Source: JBAPRR01 sp049281195 (GTDB lineage Bacteria > Actinomycetota > Acidimicrobiia > Acidimicrobiales > CAVXTF01). Taken from it: a DNA stretch of 20,445 nt. The notes below the pieces were generated by a model, which was not told the origin of the DNA, ran no database searches, and saw only the letters and a program-made list of their open reading frames with translations. Position 1 is the first letter of the stretch, and each line of letters starts with the position of its first letter. Below are positions 13,283-20,126 of this stretch, in pieces. The position numbers and the translations under genes were made by a program. The stretch covers positions 1 through 20,445 of the forward strand of contig JBAPRR010000107.1 in the NCBI GenBank assembly GCA_049281195.1, written 5' to 3'.

Positions 13283-15355
13283 GTGAACGCGATCCTCGGC
13301 CATATTGGAGTACTGCTGTCACTCGCCGCGGCGGGGGTGGGGATCGTTGTGTGCGTCGCAGGCCTGGCAACCAAGCGTGGCGATCTCCTCAAGTCGTCAC
13401 GCGTATATGCCGCGCTCTTACTGGGCGGTGCTGTGCTTGCCACCTTCGCCATGCAGCGGGCGCTTCTCACCCACGACTTTTCGGTCGCCTTTGTAGCGGA
13501 GAACTCGAGCCGCCAGACGCCGCTTCTCTACACGATCACCGGCATGTGGTCCGCTCTCGCCGGTTCGATCCTTCTGTGGGGGTTGATCCTCGCCGGGTAC
13601 ATCGTGGCGGTGACGATCCGCTTTCGCAGAAAGGCCGACGATCCGCTGGTCGGTTGGGCGATGCTCGTCCTGTTCTCCGTGGCGGCGTTCTTCTTCGCGT
13701 TGATGGCCGGGCCATCCGATCCGTTCAACACGATCTCGGGCACCATCCCGTCCGACGGCCTCGGACCAAACGTCTTGCTGCAGGACAACCCGCTAGTAGC
13801 GATCCATCCACCGCTTCTGTACCTCGGATTCGTCGGGTTCACGGTCCCGTTCGCGTTCGCAATTGCGTCGCTCGCGACCGGGCGCGTGCAAGAGACGTGG
13901 CAGGCCATGACCCGGAGATGGACCCTTTTGGCTTGGGCGTTTTTGACCGCGGGGATCCTCCTCGGTGCATGGTGGTCGTACCAGGTCCTCGGCTGGGGAG
14001 GCTTCTGGGCGTGGGACCCCGTCGAGAACGCCTCACTGCTCCCGTGGCTGTGCGCCACGGCCTATCTGCACTCGTCGATCGTCCAGGAAAGACGCGGCTT
14101 GATGCGCGTGTGGAACCTTTCGCTCGTCGTTTCGACCTTCTGTTTGACCATTCTCGGTACATTCCTCACCCGGTCAGGGGTCGTGCAATCGGTCCACGCA
14201 TTTTCGGATTCGGACATCGGCCCGCTTCTGCTCGGGTTCTTCGGCGTGGTCTTCGCGGTCGGTCTCGGCCTTATCGCATGGAGGGGCGACAAGCTGCGCT
14301 CACCGGGCGGGATCGACTCGCCACTCAGCCGTGAGGGTGCGTTCATCCTCAACAACCTGTTGTTCGCCACGTTCGCGTTCATCGTTTTATTGGGCACGGT
14401 TTTCCCGCTTCTGTACGAAGCGTTCCGCGGAACGCAGGTGACGGTCGGGGCCCCGTACTTCAACACGATGACGATCCCTCTCGCGCTCCTACTGCTCACA
14501 TTGATGGCGATCGGCCCGGTACTTCCTTGGCGCAAGACCAACGTGTCGACCCTCCGGGACCGCTTGACGATCCCCGCAATCGGAGCGGTCGCCGTCGTCG
14601 TGATCTGCGTCGCCCTCGGCGTCCGCGGGCTGGCGCCTCTGGCAGCGTTCGGGCTCGGGTCGTGGGCGGCCTTCTCGAACATGCAGCAGCTGTTCATTTC
14701 GGCACGCGCTTCGCACCGTCATGGGGACGGCGCCTGGAGGGGGCTGGTCGGTCGGGCGAACGGAGGGATGATCGTCCACCTGGGCATCGTGATGGTCGCT
14801 GTGGCAATCGCAGCGGCAACCTCGTTCGGTCACCGTTACGAGACAAACCTTGCAGTCGGTCAGACTTCGATCGTCGACGGTCACAGCTTCGAGTATCTGG
14901 GAACGACGATCGTGAGGACGCCGGCTGAAACGTCCACCGAGGCGATCATCCGCGTCGACGGCGGCGGGCTCTTCCACCCCGCGGTGAGCTCGTTCGGAGC
15001 CAATACCGAAGCGGTCGGCACGCCCGCCATCGACTCGAGCCTCAAAGACGACGTGTACCTGACCATCGACACACTGCCCCTGCAGGTCGGCGGGCCGATC
15101 ACCATCGGGGTGACCATTGAACCCCTGGTCATGTGGTTGTGGGTGGGCGGGGGAGTGGTGGTGCTCGGTGCAGCACTCGCGGTGATCCCGGTACGCCGTA
15201 GAAAGGGAAGGACACCGACCGCTTTGCACACCGTTGGCGAGGAACCGACGGCCGGTGGTGCGAACGGTCACTCCGCGGACCTGGTTTCAGTGAACGGCTC
15301 TAACGACAGCTCTAAGGACAATGACAAACAACCGGTAGGGATCCCGGTTCCGTGA
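13283..15355 (+). CDS. ccmF: Heme lyase CcmF
   Basis: Core cytochrome c synthetase of System I, which attaches heme from holo-CcmE to CXXCH cysteines. It is 690 residues with about 15 hydrophobic segments. The WWD domain WGGFWAWDPVENASLL starts at 238. Conserved histidines lie at H175 (AIHPPLLYLG) and H263 (YLHSS), agreeing with the two WWD-flanking heme ligands of the family. LGTFLTRSGVVQSVHAF is a further family segment. The end carries a soluble tail of roughly 50 residues. GTG at 13283 is the start. The stop overlaps ccmG as GTGA. Confidence 0.95.
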   Translation: MNAILGHIGVLLSLAAAGVGIVVCVAGLATKRGDLLKSSRVYAALLLGGAVLATFAMQRALLTHDFSVAFVAENSSRQTPLLYTITGMWSALAGSILLWGLILAGYIVAVTIRFRRKADDPLVGWAMLVLFSVAAFFFALMAGPSDPFNTISGTIPSDGLGPNVLLQDNPLVAIHPPLLYLGFVGFTVPFAFAIASLATGRVQETWQAMTRRWTLLAWAFLTAGILLGAWWSYQVLGWGGFWAWDPVENASLLPWLCATAYLHSSIVQERRGLMRVWNLSLVVSTFCLTILGTFLTRSGVVQSVHAFSDSDIGPLLLGFFGVVFAVGLGLIAWRGDKLRSPGGIDSPLSREGAFILNNLLFATFAFIVLLGTVFPLLYEAFRGTQVTVGAPYFNTMTIPLALLLLTLMAIGPVLPWRKTNVSTLRDRLTIPAIGAVAVVVICVALGVRGLAPLAAFGLGSWAAFSNMQQLFISARASHRHGDGAWRGLVGRANGGMIVHLGIVMVAVAIAAATSFGHRYETNLAVGQTSIVDGHSFEYLGTTIVRTPAETSTEAIIRVDGGGLFHPAVSSFGANTEAVGTPAIDSSLKDDVYLTIDTLPLQVGGPITIGVTIEPLVMWLWVGGGVVVLGAALAVIPVRRRKGRTPTALHTVGEEPTAGGANGHSADLVSVNGSNDSSKDNDKQPVGIPVP

Positions 15356-15993
15356 CGTCTGTCAACACCACCGACGCGGCGACCACGACCGGCGACGGCG
15401 ACGGTGCCGCCGCGTCCGCAGCCCCGATGTCATCGGGCAAGCGTCGCCACACGGCCAGGTGGGTAGCGGTAAGCGTTCTCGTTGTCGCTGCGGGCCTGAT
15501 AGCGGTCCTTGCTACCCGTCCGGTTGCCGTAGGTCAGGCCAGCTCCGCTCTTTTGGGCAAGCCCGCTCCGGGTATCGATGCAGCTCCGGCATCAACTGTG
15601 AGCACTGTTTCCGGGGGGAGCTTCAGGCTCGGAAGCCTGATGGGCAGATGGGTAGTCATCAACTTCTTCGCCAGCTGGTGCCCGCCATGTCAGCAAGAAG
15701 AGTCGCAGCTGGCAGTGTTCTCCAATTCCCACAAGGGGGCCGGCCAGCCGGTGGTCCTCGGAATCGTCTACGACGACTCGGCCTCGAATGCGGTGTCTTT
15801 CCTCCGCTCGGCTCATGCCGACTACACCGCGGTCGTCGATCCCGGGGACCTCAAGGTCGCATACGGCGTGACCGGCCCCCCCGAGACGTTTGTGGTGGCC
15901 CCGACCGGAGTCGTCGTCGCCCACTACATCGGACCGATCTCCGTCTCGGATCTGAACCAGGTCATCGCGCAGGGCACTGCGGCGGGTTACTGA
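15352..15993 (+). CDS. ccmG: Thiol-disulfide oxidoreductase CcmG (DsbE/TlpA type)
   Basis: Membrane-anchored thioredoxin-fold protein that reduces disulfides in apocytochrome c or CcmH, with electrons probably from CcdA. It is 213 residues: a 36-residue cytoplasmic leader rich in Thr, Ala and Asp, an anchor at about 37-54, and an AhpC/TSA-like thioredoxin domain. The redox motif is WCPPC (C110, C113), and the cis-proline loop is TGPPETFVV. GTG at 15352 overlaps the ccmF stop. ccmH starts one base after its stop. Confidence 0.94.
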   Translation: MTSVNTTDAATTTGDGDGAAASAAPMSSGKRRHTARWVAVSVLVVAAGLIAVLATRPVAVGQASSALLGKPAPGIDAAPASTVSTVSGGSFRLGSLMGRWVVINFFASWCPPCQQEESQLAVFSNSHKGAGQPVVLGIVYDDSASNAVSFLRSAHADYTAVVDPGDLKVAYGVTGPPETFVVAPTGVVVAHYIGPISVSDLNQVIAQGTAAGY

Positions 15994-15994
15994 A

Positions 15995-16501
15995 ATGAGC
16001 CAACCGAAGAAGAACCGCTGGCGTTCGTGGATCTGGGCCGTTCTGGGCGTCGTGCTCATCATCGCCCTCGTGATCGGGGCGGGAGCAGGTGGACATGCGC
16101 CGTCAACTCCATCTGAGCGTGCTGCGGCGCTCGATGCAGACCTGCGCTGCCCGAGCTGTGACGACCTGTCGGTGACCAATTCGTCGGCCCCGACCGCGGT
16201 CGCGATCCGCCAGCTCGTGCTCGTCGACACCGAGCACGGGATATCCGACGCTGCGATCGTCTCCTATCTGCAGAGCCGTTACCCGGGGATCCTGCTCCGG
16301 CCCCCGGCGAGCGGAGTGGAGAGCATCGTGTGGTTCGCGCCGCTGGCGGGGTTCGTGCTTGCCGCGGTCGTGGTGGGGGTGCTCTTCTGGCGCAAGCGAT
16401 CGGTTACCGCCGACGCTCCGGCCGGGGAGGACGATCGCAGGATCGTCTCGGAGGCTCTCGGAGCCCGAAGCACCTCCGTCGCCACCGAAGTGGTCCGATG
16501 A
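15995..16501 (+). CDS. ccmH: Cytochrome c maturation protein CcmH
   Basis: Thiol-active partner of CcmF that handles apocytochrome c. It is 168 residues with a membrane segment at about 12-32, the motif LRCPSC (C52, C55) followed by SAPTAVAIR, and a second membrane segment near 112-130. The family's usual LRCxxCQN is changed to CPSCDD, losing the Gln-Asn pair, but both cysteines are kept. SDAAIVSYLQSRYPGILLRPP matches the conserved helical bundle. The product resembles the short CcmH form, with CcmI encoded separately. Confidence 0.9.
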   Translation: MSQPKKNRWRSWIWAVLGVVLIIALVIGAGAGGHAPSTPSERAAALDADLRCPSCDDLSVTNSSAPTAVAIRQLVLVDTEHGISDAAIVSYLQSRYPGILLRPPASGVESIVWFAPLAGFVLAAVVVGVLFWRKRSVTADAPAGEDDRRIVSEALGARSTSVATEVVR

Positions 16502-16514
16502 GAGTGAAGCGCTC

Positions 16515-17429
16515 ATGAGCAAGGTGGGTGTGAAGGATCAGCGACTGGACGACCTGGAGAGCGAGCGCGACTTTCTCCTCCGGTCGATTCAGGATCTTGA
16601 AGACGAGCGCGAGGCAGGCGACGTATCGGATGAGGACTTCTCGCGGCTGTACGACCGTTACGCCACGCGGGCTGCAGAGGTCCTTCGCGCCATCGAGTCG
16701 ATCGACGCTGGTCAGACGGCGACGCTGACCACAGAAAGCCCAGCCGAAATTGAAGATGCTGAGCCGGCGTCAGAAGACGCCGACGGAGCCAAGATTGCAG
16801 TGGCCGGTCCGCGCCGGCGCCGCAAAACGCTGCTAGTGGGCGGCATAATTTGTCTTCTCGCCGCCGTGATCGTCGGGTTGATCGTGCTCAACACCGGAGA
16901 CCAGCTCCCGGGGAACCCCGTCACCGGGTCGGGTCCCGCGTTACCCACCGGCCAGCAGGTGCAGCGTCTGATGGAACAGGGGGCGGTCCTCGAGCAGGAG
17001 GGTCAGCTCTCAGAAGCCCTCACCGTTTACGAAGAGGTTCTCGAGAAGGATCCGTCCAACGCGCTGGCGATGTCAGAGGCCGGTTGGATCGAGTTCGAGG
17101 CCGGCGTTCTGGACAAAAGCAACAAGACCGTCCAGCAGGGGGCGACCTACGAAGAAGGGGCCGTCGCTCTCGATCCGGAGCTACCGTCTGCGCGGGCTTA
17201 CCTCGGATCGATGCTTCTCATCGAAGGACAGCCCAAGGATGCGGTGGTCCAGTACGGGCAATTCATCAACGACAAGCCGGGCGCCAGCGCGATAGCCCCG
17301 TTCCTCCCTGACATTCGCCTCGCCTATACGAGGGCCAAGGAGCCTTTGCCACCCATTCCGGGCGTTGCCGGTCACAGCTCTACGACAACCACGAAACCGT
17401 CCACGGCAACTACCACTGCGAAGAGCTGA
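16515..17429 (+). CDS. ccmI: CcmI-like TPR protein
   Basis: Likely apocytochrome c chaperone of the CcmFHI complex. It is 304 residues. The N-terminal helix pair (LESERDFLLRSIQDLEDE and GDVSDEDFSRLYDRY) matches the CcmI N-terminal signature. A membrane segment lies at about 105-124 (TLLVGGIICLLAAVIVGLIV), and then a TPR-type region at about 148-270 (EQGAVLEQEGQLSEALTVYEE and further helices). The end is a Thr/Ser/Lys-rich tail. Unlike classical CcmI, the N-terminal charged part precedes the only clear membrane segment. ATG at 16515; the frame upstream lies inside ccmH. Last gene of the cluster, convergent with the SDR remnant. Confidence 0.82.
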   Translation: MSKVGVKDQRLDDLESERDFLLRSIQDLEDEREAGDVSDEDFSRLYDRYATRAAEVLRAIESIDAGQTATLTTESPAEIEDAEPASEDADGAKIAVAGPRRRRKTLLVGGIICLLAAVIVGLIVLNTGDQLPGNPVTGSGPALPTGQQVQRLMEQGAVLEQEGQLSEALTVYEEVLEKDPSNALAMSEAGWIEFEAGVLDKSNKTVQQGATYEEGAVALDPELPSARAYLGSMLLIEGQPKDAVVQYGQFINDKPGASAIAPFLPDIRLAYTRAKEPLPPIPGVAGHSSTTTTKPSTATTTAKS

Positions 17430-17440
17430 CTGGGTCAGTT
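17424..17440. terminator. Small stem-loop between ccmI and the SDR remnant
   Basis: CTGAC-TGG-GTCAG, with an extra G-T and A-T pair outside, spans the two convergent stop codons. The stem is short and has no T-run, so a terminator role is weak. Confidence 0.25.
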
Positions 17441-17971
17441 GGACCGATAACGGCTGGCCAGTTCGGGGCTCTGGGCGCCGAATGCACTCAGGTCCGCCTG
17501 GAACACTGCGTCCAGCACAGAGGCGTCCTCGACACCGGGAGCGCAGACCACCTCGCCCAGCTCCAAGCCGCGCAGGCTGGCGGTGACGACATCTTCGGCT
17601 GACATGCGTGGCACAGAACTGAGGTCCAATCCCTGACGCTCGTGGAACTCGGTGGCCACAACTCCGGGGCACACCACCTGGATCTTCAAGCCGACGGACT
17701 TGAGCTCCTCATGTAGAACCTGGGTCATGGCCACGAGGTGGGCCAATGTCCCGGCGTACACGGCGCGTCGCGGGAGCAGCGCTTGTGTAGCGGGACCACT
17801 GAACGCGATCATCCCGGCCACGTTGATGATGGTTCCTTCGCCGCGCGCGATCATTCCCGGCACCGCGGCGCGCACCAGCATCGTGGGGGCGACAACCTTG
17901 ACGTGAACCAGCTCGGTGGCCTTCTCCGCCGGAAGTTCCGCCATCGGCATGTAGTGCGCGACTGTCTCGGT
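17435..17971 (-). pseudogene. SDR oxidoreductase remnant lacking its N-terminus
   Basis: The 171-codon frame from ATG 17950 reads as the middle and C-terminal part of a short-chain dehydrogenase: VAPTMLVRAAVPGM, GTIINVAGMIAFSG, VYAGTLAHLVAMTQVLHEEL, QVVCPGVVATEFHERQG. The whole Rossmann nucleotide-binding half, with TGxxxGIG, is absent. Similarity seems to continue a few codons above the ATG (VAHYM) to about 17960, then an in-frame TGA lies at 17972-17974. The catalytic YxxxK reads Y65-AGT-L69, so the lysine is also missing, and the usual NVSS serines read NVAG. It cannot be a working SDR as it stands. A deletion that also cut the neighbouring gene is the simplest cause. Confidence 0.8.
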
Positions 17972-18125
17972 TCAGTTGGCGAGAGACCGCGGTGGCTACC
18001 TGTCCGGCCTCACCCTCCTCGAGAGGCGCGGGATCCTCACTCCGCTCTCAGGTCCGACCGGCAAGCGTGGTCGCGCAGAGCACTGGTGGAAGGCTCAAGA
18101 CATGTTCGAACTGCTTGGCGGTTGA
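17955..18125 (+). pseudogene. C-terminal fragment of an unidentified gene
   Basis: A plus-strand frame of 56 codons with no credible start (TAG at 17952-17954) and a TGA at 18123-18125. The residues from about 17970 on look like genuine protein: LARDRGGYLSGLTLLERRGI, then a basic turn PTGKRGRAEHWWKAQDMF. The shape, with helix, LLERRGIL and a basic beta-turn, recalls the end of a winged-helix domain, but I cannot name the family. It starts where the minus-strand SDR remnant ends. Confidence 0.5.
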
Positions 18126-18147
18126 ATGGTAAATCCGTGTGCGTCGT

Positions 18148-19287
18148 TCAGCTTCTGAGCGCGCGCAGTGCAACGACTGCTCGCGGGAACACCTCACAGA
18201 ATGCGTCGACGTCGGCATCGGTGCTCGACCAACCGACCGACACGCGAAGTGAATGATCTGCATCTGCTCCCATGGCTTCGAGAACGGGCGACGGCGCAAG
18301 CGACTCGGACGAACACGAGGATCCGGAGTGCACCGCGATGCCGGCACGGTCCAATGCCAGCAGCACCGGCTCGGCCTCGACACCTTCCACCGACAACGCC
18401 ACGATGTGCGGAAGTCCCTCCTTCCCGGCGCCCGCTCCCAACACAGACACGCCCGGAACGTCGATGGCCGCCTGGGTGATCCGAGCGATCAATCGGCGGG
18501 ATTCAACGCTCTCCTTCTCGATTCTCGTCGGCTCTGAGAGCACCTCGGCTGCGGCTCCGAACCCGATGGCGGCCGGGAGGTTCTCGAGACCGGCACGCCG
18601 CGCTCGTTCCTGATCGCCGCCGACGATGAAAGGGGGGAGTCGCAAGCCCCGTCGCAATACCAGCGCGCCGATCCCCGGAGGTCCGCCCAACTTGTGGGCG
18701 CTCACAGAGACAAGGTCCGCGCCCAGGGCGTCGAGGTTCATCTCCACATGACCGGCCGCCGCTGCCGCGTCGACATGAACAAGCACGCCGTTTCGGTGAC
18801 AGAGCTCGACGATCTGCGCCACCGGCTGAAGTGTCCCCACCTCGTGGTTGCCCATCTGGCAGTGCACGAGCGCCGGCGAATCTTCTTCGATTCCCCTGGC
18901 GGCTTCTTCGAGCAGGATCCTCCCGGCGTTATCGACTGTGAGAAGGAGCACCGGGGCGAGGCGCTCGGAGGCCTGCCGCACACTCGAGTGCTCCACGCCG
19001 GCCAGGGCCACCGCTTGTCCCGGATGTGCCCGAGTGACCGACCACACTGCAGCATTGATCGATTCGGTGGCGCCGGAAGTGAAGATGACCTGACGGGGCC
19101 GGGTTCCGAGCATTGCGGCCACCCGGTCTCGGGCATCTTCCAAAAGTTGACGGGCGATCCGGCCCTCGGTGTGAACCCGCCCGGGATCCGCGGCGACAGA
19201 TTCATTCCCCGTAAACCACGACACCATCGCTTCTACGACTTGAGGTCGGGGCGGCGATGTTGACGCGTGATCGAGGTAGTGCCGCAC
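18148..19287 (-). CDS. Cysteine desulfurase (NifS/IscS-like)
   Basis: PLP enzyme that takes sulfur from cysteine for iron-sulfur clusters or thiolated cofactors. It is 379 residues. Family features in order: YLDHASTSP (4-12), GATESIN (72-78), PLP-contact H100, D173 in VHVDAAAAAG, PLP lysine K199 in SAHKLGGPPGIGAL, GGDQERARRAGLEN (223-236), and the persulfide cysteine C325 in SGSSCSSES. The catalytic loop is the long NifS/IscS type, not the SufS type. Some positions deviate: HxQMGNHEVG replaces the common VNNExG, and LDHASTSP replaces LDHAATTP. GTG at 19287 is the start. It follows the SufR-like gene by 29 bases and is probably co-transcribed with it. Confidence 0.92.
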   Translation of the reverse strand: MRHYLDHASTSPPRPQVVEAMVSWFTGNESVAADPGRVHTEGRIARQLLEDARDRVAAMLGTRPRQVIFTSGATESINAAVWSVTRAHPGQAVALAGVEHSSVRQASERLAPVLLLTVDNAGRILLEEAARGIEEDSPALVHCQMGNHEVGTLQPVAQIVELCHRNGVLVHVDAAAAAGHVEMNLDALGADLVSVSAHKLGGPPGIGALVLRRGLRLPPFIVGGDQERARRAGLENLPAAIGFGAAAEVLSEPTRIEKESVESRRLIARITQAAIDVPGVSVLGAGAGKEGLPHIVALSVEGVEAEPVLLALDRAGIAVHSGSSCSSESLAPSPVLEAMGADADHSLRVSVGWSSTDADVDAFCEVFPRAVVALRALRS

Positions 19288-19294
19288 CTAGACG

Positions 19295-19307
19295 ACAGAG
19301 GCTCTGT
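19295..19307. promoter_or_regulatory. Palindrome between the sufR-like gene and the desulfurase
   Basis: ACAGAG-G-CTCTGT, six-base arms around one base, sits in the 29-base gap about 10 bases before the desulfurase start. The single-base centre cannot form an RNA loop, so a protein-binding site or chance is likelier than a hairpin. Confidence 0.3.
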
Positions 19308-19316
19308 TGGTCAGTG

Positions 19317-20102
19317 TCAGACCAGTGCCGCGCATGCGTCGTCGCCACGGGCCCTGCTCGAAAGGACCACAGGGGTCGAACCCTGCACGACCTCACCGCA
19401 CAGCCCCGCTAAAAGTCCTCTGACCATGCCGCGGTCGACCGCGCACAACACCGGGTGCTGCGATGCCGCATCGCCGAACGGGCACTGTTCCGCCACGACG
19501 GCTGTCGCCGTCCCGCGGTCTTCGGCATGAGCGGCGAAGCCTTGCGCGGTCAGGGCGTCAGCGATCGTGTGCATCGCAGCGCGCAGACTCCTCTGTCCTT
19601 CCCCCGGTTCCATTCGCTCAGCCAGTGCGCGCCCGTATTGCTCGCCCACGCGCTCTGCCATCCGCTCGGCGTCGTCCGGTCCGAGCAGGGTCAGGGCTTC
19701 ACCCAAGAGCGACACCAGAAGATCGTCGCGGCGCCCGAAGAGATCGACCGTCGGATCTGCCGTGGCATCGTCGACAGCCCGGTAACGCTTGGAGGGCCGG
19801 CCCGCTCCCGAGGCTTGCGAACGGTTGAGCGTCACTGCCAGGTAGCCGCCCGCGGCCAGACGGTCGAGATGGTGTCGGGCCACGTTCGGATGTAACGAAA
19901 ACGACGTCGCCACCTCTGAAGCGGTCGCTCCCGGATTGGACCGGACGTGTAGATAGATCTCGCGTCGGGTCGGATCCCCGAAGGCTGCCGTTACCGCCGC
20001 GACCGCGGCAGAAAAGCGCCGATCCGATGGCGCGTCGGTCTGGGCCACCTGTAATTCGGCGACATCACCGCCTACGACATCCGCGCCGGCCAGCCCATCC
20101 AC
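19317..20102 (-). CDS. sufR: SufR-like iron-sulfur-sensing transcriptional regulator
   Basis: Winged-helix repressor expected to control iron-sulfur cluster assembly genes. It is 261 residues. The DNA-binding domain at about 38-110 has FGDPTRREIYLHV, GATASEVATSFSLHPNVARHHLDRL and the wing with GRPSKRYRA. The C-terminal half carries four cysteines, C207, C220, C235 and C257, spaced X12, X14 and X21, in the SufR-type frame CPFG...HPVLC and GDDAC, which bind a cluster in known SufR proteins. GTG at 20102 is the likely start: a -10-like TAGACT lies exactly six bases before it, so the message appears leaderless. A later GTG at codon 19 is an alternative. Divergent from the Mrp-type gene. Confidence 0.87.
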   Translation of the reverse strand: MDGLAGADVVGGDVAELQVAQTDAPSDRRFSAAVAAVTAAFGDPTRREIYLHVRSNPGATASEVATSFSLHPNVARHHLDRLAAGGYLAVTLNRSQASGAGRPSKRYRAVDDATADPTVDLFGRRDDLLVSLLGEALTLLGPDDAERMAERVGEQYGRALAERMEPGEGQRSLRAAMHTIADALTAQGFAAHAEDRGTATAVVAEQCPFGDAASQHPVLCAVDRGMVRGLLAGLCGEVVQGSTPVVLSSRARGDDACAALV

Positions 20103-20126
20103 ACCATTAGTCTACCGGCGGGGCTT
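20103..20126. promoter_or_regulatory. Shared divergent promoter of sufR and mrp
   Basis: Only 24 bases separate the two starts. The heptamer TAGTCTA (20108-20114) is symmetric apart from its centre and gives a -10-like TAGTCT on the plus strand and TAGACT on the minus strand. The minus-strand box is six bases from the sufR GTG. The plus-strand box is 13 bases from the mrp ATG. A regulator bound here would affect both genes. Inferred from sequence only. Confidence 0.5.

Noticed and set aside
17365..18256. Plus-strand frames across the SDR remnant and beyond
   Set aside because: Only the frame ending at 18125 looks like protein. The others are Arg/Pro/His-rich shadows of the SDR and desulfurase genes.
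19370..19395. tRNA T-arm-like GGGGTCGAACCCT
   Set aside because: It falls inside the sufR-like gene, encoding part of its C-terminal domain, and no acceptor or anticodon arm fits around it.
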